From Isoetes taiwanensis (taxonomy: Eukaryota > Streptophyta > Lycopodiopsida > Isoetales > Isoetaceae): a DNA stretch of 64,000 nt. Each line of letters starts with the position of its first letter. Position 1 is the stretch's first letter. Location of the stretch: positions 5,107,852-5,171,851 of the forward strand of contig JAJEKV010000022.1 in NCBI GenBank assembly GCA_021234155.1, written 5' to 3'. The position numbers were made by a program, and so were the translations under genes. This document shows, piece by piece, positions 1-12,364 of the stretch. The notes below the pieces were generated by a model that was not told the DNA's origin, did no database searches, and was given only the letters and a program-made list of their open reading frames with translations.

Positions 1-630
1 AAAGCAAATTGCGTAATCAGAGGTGTGAAACAGAGTTGTGGAACTTTTATCATGCATATGGATATCCGAAACGAGGAGCTCCACAAGGATATTGATGTGT
101 TTGATTAGAAGGGGCAATTACTTTTGATGTTGGAAACGCATGCCTTTTGACAATTCGTGCAAGGCCACTAGGTTTGGGATCAAGCTTCCTCGTGGGAAGT
201 TTTTTACCATTTTAAATAGGAATTCTACGATACCAGCTTAGGAGGGATGTGATCGACTCACCTCACATGGCAATCAAACCGATGCCCCGATAATTGGTCT
301 CACTTAATGCCAGAAAAAGGCGCTTGAGAATCACCGCCGGGTTTTTCAATATTTCCGGCATTTCCTCCAAAGACCAAAAGGTGTTTCTCTTATTAGTACT
401 TTGCGTGGATGTAGATGCCTCCAATCTTCTAAAAGAGTTGTGGGCGGTGTTGCTATGCCTCCCAGCCTCAGTTTCTTTGAGAGAAGTTTGATCTTCTATT
501 ATTGACAATGACCATGGATGGTGCATTGAAGCTATTGCAAAGGAGCATGGTTCCAAAATGGACCAAAATGGATCTGTAATTTCCAGCAATCCCGACATGT
601 TCTACTAAAAAAGACTACGATATTAATTTA
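1..630. repeat. Left copy of ~630-bp direct repeat
   Basis: This copy matches 3216-3850 in the same orientation with scattered small indels. Both contain the same ordered blocks: an AGTTGTGGAAC block, GGATCAAGCTTCCTCGTGGG, and TTCTACTAAAAAAGACTACG near the right end. Similarity stops after the ATTAATTTA at about 630 and 3851. The left limit lies at or beyond the window edge. No protein is recognised in any frame. It could be one of a pair of diverged LTRs or part of a segmental duplication. No primer-binding site follows it. Confidence 0.75.
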
Positions 631-1013
631 GGGCTTGTGAGCATGGAATACAGTTGATGTGGCATCCAAGTAATGGTTTTGGAAAGTAAGCATGATAAAT
701 ACTTAGTATTTTACCTTCGTGGTGATTTTTGGGTTGCCCCTAGGGGGGCAAACCCTCGCTCATGTGGGTTTTCGACATATTCTTACTATATACTAGAATA
801 TGCCTAGAATGTGCCGAAAACCACTCCAAACTTGCAGTTGCCTGTAAACTGACAGTCGCCAGTATTGCTGGGCGGCCGTTGTGCAAACTGGCACCGCCAA
901 AATCAATGCATTCTTTTGTTGTTTCTACTGAATTTCAGAGCAGAGCTGTCTAAACTGAGGCAGCAACTTCCGCTCTCTCCTCTTCTCAGATTGCTATTCC
1001 AGCGTCTGACCCT

Positions 1014-2549
1014 ATGTCGCATGATTCTAGGGGCAATGTGGTACAGGTGACCCTGGAAAGCTCTTCTGGAAAGCTGGTACTTCCAAAGGTACCTCCAACA
1101 CATGTTGGAAGTTCTTCAGAACAAATGAGATTAGTAACTCTTGCTCAAAAGAATGTGACACAAATTGCATCACCAACACACGTTGGGAGTTTCTCACATG
1201 AAGGAGGCCCTTATGGACACCTTCAACGCACGTTGGAGATTCCTCAAGGCAGGAGGAGTTCCCCTCTCTTCCCTCGAACAAGCCTGGGATTACCTTTTTC
1301 TTCAACTATGCCACATGTCTCGACCTCTACACCTTGGTGGTCTTCTGACATAGTGGCAAGAGTTACAGGTGTCCACTTTTCTGAGTGGCTATGCAAAGGT
1401 GTGTCATCTCCAACCACCTCACTTCATGTCTCAGAGTCCATTGCCACTACAGTAGACAATAATAAGAAGGAAGTTGCATCTTATCTTCAGCAGTTGCAGG
1501 CCAAGCCGGACTCCATGGATATTTTGTTACCACCAGCTGAAAGTTTTTATGAGGTTCAGGAGTGCAGGTCAACCATTGATCGCTTTGGGGCCCCTGTAGT
1601 GCAGATCAGTCATGAGACTCACCGTCGTCATGTGGAGCAATTAGTTGCATGCTCTATTGTTTGTTACTTCACTGGCCCCTTCTTGGATCTGGAGCACGTG
1701 GGATCTTGCTTATCTGGGCATCTACATAAAGTAGAAGCTCCTGGCCAAAGATCAACATTGTTTTCTCCTGATGTTTGAGTCTCCTAAGCTGGTAACTCAT
1801 AGAATGAGGTGTTGATCCTCTATGGAAACATTTCTTGTTGTATCAACAATATGTTCCTGGCTCTTTTCCAGGTAAGCCATATGCCTTACGTGCCCCATTC
1901 TGGATTGCTATTGAAGATTTTCCTCCAGAGTTTCAGAATTCTGAGTTCATTTCTGCTATTGCCAGTGAGATTGGAGTTTACCTGCAACATGATATAACCA
2001 ATGGCATCACTAAGATTTGTGTAGCACGCCCCGTTCATCGTGATCTGCCTCGAACAATTGTTGTTCAAAGTGGGCCCATGTTCTTTCCATTCAAGCTACG
2101 ATTGTTAAATGGCCCAGAGCTCTCTCATGTTCCCTGAGGCCCCTCTCTTTGCTCAATATCGTAAGTCTTACCAGCAAGCTCCTCCAGTTGCCTCTGCTAC
2201 AAATCCTACTTCTAGCTTTGCTCCTTCTTCAATGGATGCCTCTCGTCCCTCTGTGACTTCCTCTATATCTATTCCAGCCGCTGGTCCCATGCCTCTGCTG
2301 CTAGATCAACTGAGGCAAAGGTTGGATGAGATTCAAAGATCGCAAGAGCAAGTTGAAGAGGCTTGTGGGCAGTACATGGACATTGATCATTGTAGTGCCC
2401 ACCCTCCACCTAAACATCCACCTGCTCTTCATCAACCTCGAAAGTCAGCTAAGGGTTCTAACACCTCTGCATCTCAGCTCTCCTCAGCACTTGCTATACG
2501 TGATTCTGCTCCTCCTATTACATATGGTCGCTTGGCTCCACTTCAGTAG
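1014..2549 (+). pseudogene. LINE ORF1-like protein (DUF4283-type), frame-broken
   Basis: Three overlapping frames form one degraded protein. The first (1014-1778) is a Ser/Thr-rich N-terminus. The middle frame (about 1811-2137) reads LLYQQYVPGSFPGKP, ALRAPFWIAIEDFPPEF and ASEIGVYLQHD; this is the pattern of DUF4283, the nucleic-acid-binding domain of plant LINE ORF1 and gag-like proteins. The last frame (2109-2549) is Pro/Ser-rich with a short Gln/Glu coiled-coil-like segment near 2310-2370. Frame changes fall near 1778 and 2110. No CCHC zinc knuckle and no endonuclease or reverse transcriptase follow: the coding region runs straight into a 3' UTR with poly(A). The family call rests on visible motifs only. 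Confidence 0.5.
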
Positions 2550-2843
2550 GCTGATTTGGCTAAAGATAAACTATCTTGTCACAGGCCCAGGATACATCTT
2601 CAAACTCTCCTGAGATTCCAGTAGTCACATCGGATTTGACGCCGTTACAGGTCCAGTGCGGTTAGACTCTTAAGCAGAGCCTTATCCCCTTTTACTTATC
2701 TAGTATGGAGTAAGCATATGGTGTCGCAGGCTCGTGTTTCACCAGCACCCTCTTGTGCTTACACAACTAGACGAGAGATATTTATTTTGTACTTATTGTT
2801 GCTGATTAATAAACTTTTTGTTCGTCCTTCAAAAAAAAAAAAA
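1014..2843 (+). mobile_element. Internally deleted LINE / retroposed transcript with poly(A)
   Basis: The ORF1-like block is followed by about 280 bp of non-coding sequence, an AATAAA signal near 2808, and an A-tract at about 2831-2843. That order is the mark of a retroposed polyadenylated RNA. ORF2 is absent, so the copy is non-autonomous. The 5' end and target-site duplication were not located; 631-1013 shows no recognisable coding sequence and may be its 5' UTR. Confidence 0.5.
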
Positions 2844-3215
2844 CTAGCAAAAGGCACACCAGAAGGCTTTAGCAAGGTCAGCCATGCAACACATTTTCTC
2901 TAGAGATTAAGAAAATTGGGATCCGTATTTGGATTATAACAGGAGAATTGATGCTATGGCAAAGTCGGACAAAAATTTGCTGCAAAACCTATCAGTGACA
3001 TAAGAGATCTTAATTTTGCACTTTATAAGCAATTCAAGCTTTTGTTATATGCCTGAATCCTTGCTAAATTAAATGCCAAGCATACTTCTGTGCTAAAATA
3101 AACGCCAAATCAGTGCTCGCGGTTTAAGAAGCTAAGGTTAAGAGTTGTTAGATAAATTGTCAGGCAACTTTAAAATGCTTAGGCATCTACCGAAAAGCAA
3201 ATCTACAGGCATCTG
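2844..3215. other. No gene seen
   Basis: This is AT-rich sequence between the retroposon poly(A) and the right direct repeat. A short duplicated phrase (GCATCTRCMRAAAGCAAAT) occurs at 3183-3230. Nothing else is supportable. Confidence 0.5.
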
Positions 3216-3850
3216 CAAAAGCAAATTGCAGAACTGTAGTGTGGAAACAGAGTTGTGGAACTTTATCATGCATATGGATATCTGGAAACGAGGAGCTCCA
3301 CAAGGACATTGATGTGTTTGATTAGAAGGGGCAATTACTTTTGATGTTGGAAACGTAGAGCTTTTGACAATTCAGGCAAGGCCACTAGGTTTGGGATCAA
3401 GCTTCCTCGTGGGAATTTTTTTACCATTTTAAATAGGAATTCTACGATACCAGCTAGAAGGGATGTGATCGTGACCACCTCACATGGCAATCAAACTGAT
3501 GCCCTGATAATTGTCTACGAATGCCAGGAAAAAAAAGGCAGTTGAGAATCACCTGTTGGGTTTTTTCAATATTTCTGGCATTTCCTCCAGCACCAAAAGG
3601 TGTTTCTCTTATTAGTAATTGCGTGGATGTAGATGCCTCCAATCTTCTAAAGAGTTGTGTGCGGTGTTGGTATGGCTCCAGTTCCTGCAGTTTTGCTGAG
3701 AGAAGTTTGACTGCCTATTATTGACAACAGCCATGGATGGTGCATTGAAGCTATTGCAAAGGAGCATGGTTCCAAAATGGACCAAAATGGACGGTGTACT
3801 TCCAGGCAATCCTGAGACATGTTCTACTAAAAAAGACTACGATATTAATT
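3216..3850. repeat. Right copy of ~630-bp direct repeat
   Basis: This is the partner of 1-630. Differences are mostly single-base indels and short losses, so neither copy keeps an ORF over the shared part. The unrelated sequence after it (3851-4543) contains no recognised gene. Confidence 0.75.
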
Positions 3851-4543
3851 TACTTGAAATGGGTTTCTATCACGATGCTTCTCAATCAGACGTATGCTAT
3901 CTATCAAAGTTTGGAGTCTTCTCACATGGTCGAGATGGCTGTAATGACTGGACCACAATACACATTATTCTCTATATATCTGGCGACACATCATTTCATA
4001 TAAACATATTACATGTGTATTAAAGTCTTTGTGCAACATGGACACCAAAGTGAAAAGAACCGTGCTCGCATAGTCGGAACCGACATGCCCCTTATGTGGC
4101 AAACTTACGTGTAACAAACATAGATGTTTAACCATAACTTGCATGGTTTCACGTTTGTAATTGTGAACCAATGTACTGACATGAAGGGCATGCTTCCATT
4201 AGTAAACCGTCAACTGCATTGAAAGTAGAATTAGTTTTCTTACATAATTAAATTAATTTAAACTGTATAGAAATAGCAAGAAGTGGTCCTAGGTGCAATC
4301 AATTTGAAATTACTATTAAAAGCTTCTGATGCCACCTTTACCTATAACATGTTCTAACAAGCCATATCATTCAACTTTCCCTGTACATGTCATGTACAGG
4401 CTTGGAAAGGATAAAAAGGATTGAACCACCAGCTGAATAGACTACAAAAAACTTTGACAAACCATCCAAAATTTACTAATGGCTTGTCCCAAGCTTTTGG
4501 CTGAAAATATATAATGCAAATTTCGTTTCTGAATAGCATGTAA
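3851..4543. other. No gene seen
   Basis: AT-rich flank of the tandem array. Small ORFs here have no recognisable domain. The sequence becomes array-like at ATATGTAGC (4544). Confidence 0.4.
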
Positions 4544-7500
4544 ATATGTAGCAAAATAACAGGGGGTTCCAGGGGGATTTGATATAGATATAATTCTTGA
4601 AATCATAGACCATATTCCTAAAACAATTCAATGGGTTATTATAAAAAAAAAACATAGATTTAAGATAAAAAATAGTCACATTAGCTCACTAGTTAGATTG
4701 GTTAAAGTAGTATTATTAGGACATTGAGTTATTTTAGTAGAGGTTCGAATCCCCGTATTTCATATTCTAAAAGCTTAAATGAAACCGTATAGAGGCACGA
4801 TATACCATCAAAACCTTAGGCAAACTCGTATTCGACATCTTAAAATCATAGGCGTCCCCAATCATAATTGAGCATAATCGAAACGAGAGGTGTCCAGAGG
4901 CTCCAACATACAGTCTGGGCCGTAGGATTGACAGATCCGACGACTATGGTAGTCCAGGGTGCACCTCGTTTAGAATATGTAGCAAAATAACAGGGGGTTC
5001 CAGGGGGATTTGATATAGATATAATTCTTGAAATCATAGACCATATTCCTAAAACAATTCAATGGGTTATTATAAAAAAAAAACATAGATTTAAGATAAA
5101 AAATAGTCACATTAGCTCACTAGTTAGATTGGTTAAAGTAGTCTTATTAGGACATTGAGTTATTTTAGTAGAGGTTCGAATCCCCGTATTTCATATTCTA
5201 AAAGCTTAAATGAAACCGTATAGAGGCACGATATACCATCAAAACCTTAGGCAAACTCAGATTCGACATCTTAAAATCATAGGCCCCCAATCATAATTGA
5301 GCATAATCGAAACGAGAGGTGTCCAGAGGCTCCAACATTATACCCGGGCCGTAGGATTGACAGATCCGGCGACTATGGTAGTCCAGTGGTGCACCTCGCT
5401 TAGAATATGTAGCAAAAATAACGAGGGGTTCCGTGGGGATTTGATATAGATATAATTCTTGAAATCATAGACCATATTCCTAAAACAATTCAATGGGTTA
5501 TTATAAAAAACATAGATTTAAGATAAAAAAATAGTCACATTAGCTCACTAGTTAGATTGGTTAAAGTAGTCTTATTAGGACATTGAGTTATTTTAGTAGA
5601 GGTTCTAATCCCCTGTGATTTCATATTCTAAAAAGCTTAAATGAAACCGTATAGAGGCATGATATACCATCAAAACATTAGGCAAACTCGTATTCGACAT
5701 CTTAAAATCATAGGCGCCCCTAATCATAATTGAGCATAATCAAAACGAGAGGTGTCCGAGAGGCTCCAACATACGCCCGGGTCAGATTGATGATCCGGAC
5801 GACTATGGTAGTCCAGGTGCACCTCGCTTAGAATATGTAGCAAAATAACAGGGGGTTCGAGGGATTTGATATAGATATAATTCTTGAAATCATAGACCAT
5901 ATTCCTAAAACAATTCAATGGGTTATTATAAAAAAAAAAAAACATAGATTTAAGATAAAAAATAGTCACATTAGCTCACTAGTTAGATTGGTTAAAGTAG
6001 TCTTATTAGGACATTGAGTTATTTTAGTAGAGGTTCGAATCCCAGATTTCATATTCTAAAAGCTTAAATGAAACCGTGATAGAGGCATGATATACCATCA
6101 AAACATTAGGCAAACTCAGATTCGACATCTTAAAATCATAGGCGTCCCCAATCATAATTGAGCATAATCGAAACGAGAGGTGTCCAGAGGCTCCAACATA
6201 CAGTCTGGGCCGTAGGATTGACAGATCCGACGACTATGGTAGTCCAGGGTGCACCTCGTTTAGAATATGTAGCAAAATAACAGGGGGTTCCAGGGGGATT
6301 TGATATAGATATAATTCTTGAAATCATAGACCATATTCCTAAAACAATTCAATGGGTTATTATAAAAAAACATAGATTTAAGATAAAAATAGTCACATTA
6401 GCTCACTAGTTAGATTGGTTAAAGTAGTCTTATTAGGACATTGAGTTATTTTTAGTAGAGGTTCAATCCCGTATTTCATATTCTAAAAGCTTAAATGAAA
6501 CCGTATAGAGGCATGATATACCATCAAAACATTAGGCAAACTCGTATTCGACATCTTAAAATCATAGGCGTCCCCAATCATAATTGAGCATAATCGAAAC
6601 GAGAGGTGTCCAGAGGCTCCAACATACAGTCTGGGCCGTAGGATTGACAGATCCGACGACTATGGTAGTCCAGGGTGCACCTCGTTTAGAATATGTAGCA
6701 AAATAACAGGGGGTTCCAGGGGGATTTGATATAGATATAATTCTTGAAATCATAGACCATATTCCTAAAACAATTCAATGGGTTATTATAAAAAAAAACA
6801 TAGATTTAAGATAAAAAATAGTCACATTAGCTCACTAGTTAGATTGGTTAAAGTAGTCTTATTAGGACATTGAGTTATTTTAGTAGAGGTTCGAATCCCC
6901 GTATTTCATATTCTAAAAGCTTAAATGAAACCGTATAGAGGCATGATATACCATCAAAACATTAGGCAAACTCAGATTCACATTAGTCGATCTTAAAATC
7001 ATAGGCGCCCCCAATCATAATTGAGCATAATCGAAAACGAGGGTGTCCGTGAGGCTCCAACATACATACCGGGGCAGAGGGATTGATTTATCCGACGACT
7101 ATGGTAGTCCAGGGTGCACCTCGTTTAGAATATGTAGCAAAATAACAGGGGGTTCCAGGGGGATTTGATATAGATATAATTCTTGAAATCATAGACCATA
7201 TTCCTAAAACAATTCAATGGGTTATTATAAAAAAAAAACATAGATTTAAGATAAAAAATAGTCACATTAGCTCACTAGTTAGATTGGTTAAAGTAGTCTT
7301 ATTAGGACATTGAGTTATTTTAGTAGAGGTTCTAATCCCCGTGATTTCATATTCTAAAAGCTTAAATGAAACCGTGATAGAGGCATGATATACCATCAAA
7401 ACATTAGGCAAACCTCAGATTCGACATCTTAAAATCATAGGCGCCCCCAATCATAATTGAGCATAATCGAAAACGAGAGGTGTCCAGAGGCTCCAACATA

Positions 7501-10500
7501 CCGGGGGTAGGATTGACATCCGACGACTATGGTAGTCCGGGTGCACCTCGCTTTAGAATATGTAGCAAAATAACAGGGGGTTCCAGGGGGATTTGATATA
7601 GATATAATTCTTGAAATCATAGACCATATTCCTAAAACAATTCAATGGGTTATTATAAAAAAAAAACATAGATTTAAGATAAAAAATAGTCACATTAGCT
7701 CACTAGTTAGATTGGTTAAAGTAGTCTTATTAGGACATTGAGTTATTTTTAGTAGAGGTTCTAATCCTTAAATGAAGCAGATTTCATATTCTAAAAGCTT
7801 AAATGAAACCGTGATAGAGGCATGATATACCATCAAAACATTAGGCAAACTCAGATTCTACATCTTAAAATCATAGGCGTCCCCAATCATAATTGAGCAT
7901 AATCGAAACGAGAGGTGTCCAGAGGCTCCAACATACAGTCTGGGCCGTAGGATTGACAGATCCGACGACTATGGTAGTCCAGGGTGCACCTCGTTTAGAA
8001 TATGTAGCAAAATAACAGGGGGTTCCAGGGGGATTTGATATAGATATAATTCTTGAAATCATAGACCATATTCCTAAAACAATTCAATGGGTTATTATAA
8101 AAAAAAAACATAGATTTAAGATAAAAAATAGTCACATTAGCTCACTAGTTAGATTGGTTAAAGTAGTCTTATTAGGACATTGAGTTATTTTAGTAGAGGT
8201 TCGAATCCCCGTATTTCATATTCTAAAAGCTTAAATGAAACCGTATAGAGGCATGATATACCATCAAAACATTAGGCAAACTCGTATTCGACATCTTAAA
8301 ATCATAGGCGTCCCCAATCATAATTGAGCATAATCGAAACGAGAGGTGTCCAGAGGCTCCAACATACGCCCTGGGCGTGAGGATTGACAGATCCGGCACT
8401 ATGGTAGTCCGTGGTGCACCCTCGTTTAGAATATGTAGCAAAATAACAGGGGGTTCCAGGGGGATTTGATATAGATATAATTCTTGAAATCATAGACCAT
8501 ATTCCTAAAACAATTCAATGGGTTATTATAAAAAAAAAACATAGATTTAAGATAAAAAATAGTCACATTAGCTCACTAGTTAGATTGGTTAAAGTAGTCT
8601 TATTAGGACATTGAGTTATTTTAGTAGAGGTTCAATCCCCGTATTTCATATTCTAAAAGCTTAAATGAAACCAGATAGAGGCATGATATACCATCAAAAC
8701 ATTAGGCAAACTCGTATTCTACATCTTAAAATCATAGGCGTCCCAAATCATAATTGAGCATAATCAAACGAGAGGTGTCCAGAGGCTCCAACATACGCCT
8801 CGGGCCAGTGGGATTGATGAATCCTACGACTATGGTAGTCCAGGGTGCACCTCGTTTAGAATATGTAGCAAAATAACAGGGGGTTCCAGGGGGATTTGAT
8901 ATAGATATAATTCTTGAAATCATAGACCATATTCCTAAAACAATTCAATGGGTTATTATAAAAAAAAAACATAGATTTAAGATAAAAAATAGTCACATTA
9001 GCTCACTAGTTAGATTGGTTAAAGTAGTCTTATTAGGACATTGAGTTATTTTAGTAGAGGTTCAAATCCCCTTATTTCATATTCTAAAAGCTTAAATGAA
9101 ACCGTATAGAGGCATGATATACCATCAAAACATTAGGCAAACTCAGATTCGACATCTTAAAATCATAGGCGCCCCAATCATAATTGAGCATAATCGAAAC
9201 GAGGGTGTCCAGAGGCTCCAACATACGTCCGGGCCGTAGGATTGGATGTGATCCCACGACTATGGTAGTCCGTGGTGCACCTCGCTTAGAATATGTAGCA
9301 AAAATAACAGGGGTTCCAGGGGATTTGATATAGATATAATTCTTGAAATCATAGACCATATTCCTAAAACAATTCAATGGGTTATTATAAAAAACATAGA
9401 TTTAAGATAAAAAATAGTCACATTAGCTCACTAGTTAGATTGGTTAAAGTAGTCTTATTAGGACATTGAGTTATTTTAGTAGAGGTTCAATCCCTCGTAT
9501 TTCATATTCTAAAAGCTTAAATGAAACCGTTATAGAGGCATGATATACCATCAAAACATTAGGCAAACTCAGATTCGACATCTTAAAATCATAGGCGCCC
9601 CTGTCATAATTGAGCATAATCAAAACGAGAGGTGTCCAGAGGCTCCAACATACGTCCGGGCCGTGAGGATTGACAGATCCGACGACTATGGTAGTCCAGG
9701 TGCACCTCGCTTTAGAATATGTAGCAAAATAACAGGGGTTCCGTGGGGGATTTGATATAGATATAATTCTTGAAATCATAGACCATATTCCTAAAAACAA
9801 TTCAATGGGTTATTATAAAAAAACATAGATTTAAGATAAAAAATAGTCACATTAGCTCACTAGTTAGATTGGTTAAAGTAGTCTTATTAGGACATTGAGT
9901 TATTTTAGTAGAGGTTCAATCCCCGTGATTTCATATTCTAAAAGCTTAAATGAAACCGTATAGAGGCATGATATACCATCAAAACATTAGGCAAACTCGT
10001 GATTCGACATCTTAAAATCATAGGCGCCCCCAATCATAATTGAGCATAATCGAAACGAGAGGTGTCCAGAGGCTCCAACATACATAGGATTCCGGTGGTG
10101 CACCTCGCTAGAATATGTAGCAAAATAACAGGGGCCCTGTGGGGATTTGATATAGATATAATTCTTGGAAATCATAGACCATATTCCTAAAACAATTCAA
10201 TGGGTTATTATAAAAAAACATAGATTTAAGATAAAAAATAGTCACATTAGCTCACTAGTTAGATTGGTTAAAGTAGTATTATTAGGACATTGAGTTATTT
10301 TTAGTAGAGGTTCAATCCCCGTGATTTCATATTCTAAAAGCTTAAATGAAACCAAGAGGAGGCATGATATACCATCAAAACATTAGGCAAACTCAGACCA
10401 CATCTTAAAATCATAGGCCCCAATCATAATTGAGCATAATCAAACGAGAGGTGTCCAGAGGCTCCAACATACAAAATAGGGCCGACATTGAGATCCGACT

Positions 10501-11362
10501 ATGGTAGTCCGTTGCACCTCGCTTAGAATATGTAGCAAAATAACAGGGTTCCGTGGGGATTTGATATAGATATAATTTTTGAAATCATAGACCATATTCC
10601 TAAAACAATTCAATGGGTTATTATAAAAAACATAGATTTAAGATAAAAAATAGTCACATTAGCTCACTAGTTATATTGGTTAAAGTAGTATTATTAGGAC
10701 ATTGAGTTATTTTAGTAGAGGTTCAATCCCCCGTTTTCATATTCTAAAAGCTTAAATGAAAACCCAGATAGAGGCACGACATACCATCAAAACAGGTATC
10801 TTAAAATCATAGGCCCCCCAATCATAATTGAGCATAATCTAAACGAGAGGTGTCCAGAGGCTCCAACATAGTCCGGGGCCGTGGGATTGACAGATCCGAC
10901 GACTATGGTAGTCCGGTGCACCTCAGAATATGTAGCAAAATAACAGGGGTTCCAGGGGATTTGATATAGATATAATTCTTGAAATCATAGACCATATTCC
11001 TAAAACAATTCAATGGGTTATTATAAAAAAAAACATAGATTTAAGATAAAAAATAGTCACATTAGCTCACTAGTTAGATTGGTTAAAGTAGTATTATTAG
11101 GACATTGAGTTATTTTTAGTAGAGGTTCCTTTCATTTCTAAAAGCTTAAATGAAACCGTGATAGAGTATACCATCAAAACCTTAGGCAAACTCGTGATTC
11201 TACATCTTAAAATCATAGGCGCCCCAATCATAATTGAGCATAATCGAAACGAGAGGTGTCCGTGAGGCTCAAACATACGTCCTGGGCCGTAGGATTGATG
11301 ATGCATCCGACGACTATGGTAGTCCGTGGTGCACCTCGCTTAGAATATGTAGCAAAATAACA
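4544..11362 (+). repeat. Tandem array, 16 copies of a ~426-bp tRNA-headed unit
   Basis: ATATGTAGCAAAATAAC recurs near 4544, 4975, 5406, 5836, 6270, 6696, 7132, 7560, 8007, 8433, 8867, 9294, 9719, 10115, 10532, 10929 and 11345, giving sixteen head-to-tail units of roughly 390-447 bp. Each unit holds, in order, the block GGATTTGATATAGATATAA, an A-tract of 6-11 bases, a tRNA-like head (TAGCTCACTAG then GGTTCGAATCC), a ~200-bp body ending in CGACGACTATGGTAGTCC, then the next unit. The array starts and stops at the same point in the unit. Recurrent ~63-aa minus-strand ORFs are by-products of the repeat. Later units (from about 9700) are the most diverged and shortest. Confidence 0.95.
4674..4765 (+). 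other. tRNA-like segment in array unit 1 (one per unit)
   Basis: The first unit reads TAGCTCACTAGTTAGATTGG at 4682-4701, resembling a Pol III A box, and GGTTCGAATCC at 4742-4752, a perfect B box. The ~60-nt spacing fits a tRNA with a long variable arm. An acceptor stem cannot be paired, and a T4 run lies between the boxes, so this is not a working tRNA gene. The best reading is a diverged tRNA-derived SINE head. The A-rich stretch just upstream would then be the tail of the preceding copy. Confidence 0.5.
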
Positions 11363-11488
11363 TTTTTTTTGTGTTTTGTATTTTTTTTACCAAGGTTTTC
11401 CTATGATTTTGTGATGTATTCAAATGGATGTACTAATCAATCTAGAGCGCACCATTTCAACAAATTGATTTTAGCCTTTTTTTTTCCA

Positions 11489-11715
11489 ATGGTCAACAAT
11501 CAATGGCTCACAACAAAAGCCTTTTTTTTTTGCGTGTGGTGCATAATGGTCAACAACCAATGGCTCACAACAAAAGCCCTCTTTTTGTGTGTGGGTGCAT
11601 AATGGGCAACAACCAATGGCTCACAACAAAAGCCCCTTTTTGTGTGTGTGGTGCATAATGGTCAACAACCAATGACTCACAACAAAAGCCCTCTTTTTGT
11701 GTGTGGTGTATAATG
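11489..11715. repeat. Four tandem copies of a ~56-bp unit
   Basis: AATGGTCAACAACCAATGGC begins copies at about 11489, 11546, 11601 and 11657, with a broken fifth at 11711. Each copy also holds CTCACAACAAAAGCC, a T-tract of variable length and GTGTGTGGTGCAT. Length changes lie mainly in the T-tract. Confidence 0.85.
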
Positions 11716-12364
11716 GGCACATGAAAAGGTTGAAGGGCGCATGTAGTGCGGTTTCCGCCCGGCAACACATTTCCTATTATAACTTTTGATCCGTAGCTCG
11801 GCTTGAGATGATTTTATTATGTTGGAAAGCTCTCCCCGAGATCTTTTGATAGTGTATGATATGGATATGTTTGATTAAGTTATCTATGCTAAATCAGCAA
11901 TTTTTCAGCCGGGTTTGGTAGGCTTTCACAACCTACCGGTGATTAATACAGGATTGCGCTTATTGGATATTGTTTTGTGGCTCATTCAATGAAGCTTGCA
12001 AAAATTACCATGCATTTTTAGATTTTGAGGCGTTATTAAGCAAATTCCAAGGCTTCTAGATCCTTGTGCTAACAAGCGTAAAAGTTTCCCACTTTGGTTT
12101 CTCACCACAAGAATCCATGGAGGCCAAAGGTCACTGTTAAATTCCAGGTTGAAAAATGTTTGTGTATGGGTGTTGCAAACTTTATAACTTTCTAATAATG
12201 GGATCAATCTGCTCTATCTTTATGGTAACTTTTACTTATGTTCTATTTGTTTTATTGTGATGAAATTCAAAAAGCTACAGTGATGAAAAGCCTCAAATGA
12301 ATTCTAGTTTTTTCGCTTTGAATTCTAAAATTTTTGTCACCTAAAAGAGGCCAAAAAAATTTTT
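11716..12364. other. No gene seen
   Basis: AT-rich unique-looking sequence between the short tandem repeat and the fold-back element. No ORF with a recognisable domain was found on either strand. Confidence 0.4.

Noticed and set aside
4674-4765. Working tRNA genes in each array unit
   Set aside because: No pairable acceptor stem, no clear anticodon arm, and a T4 run between the A and B boxes.
4846-10175. Recurrent ~63-aa minus-strand ORFs starting MISRIISISNPP as a repeated gene family
   Set aside because: They arise once per array unit in the non-tRNA part, vary by indels that break the frame, and have no promoter or domain. They are by-products of the repeat.
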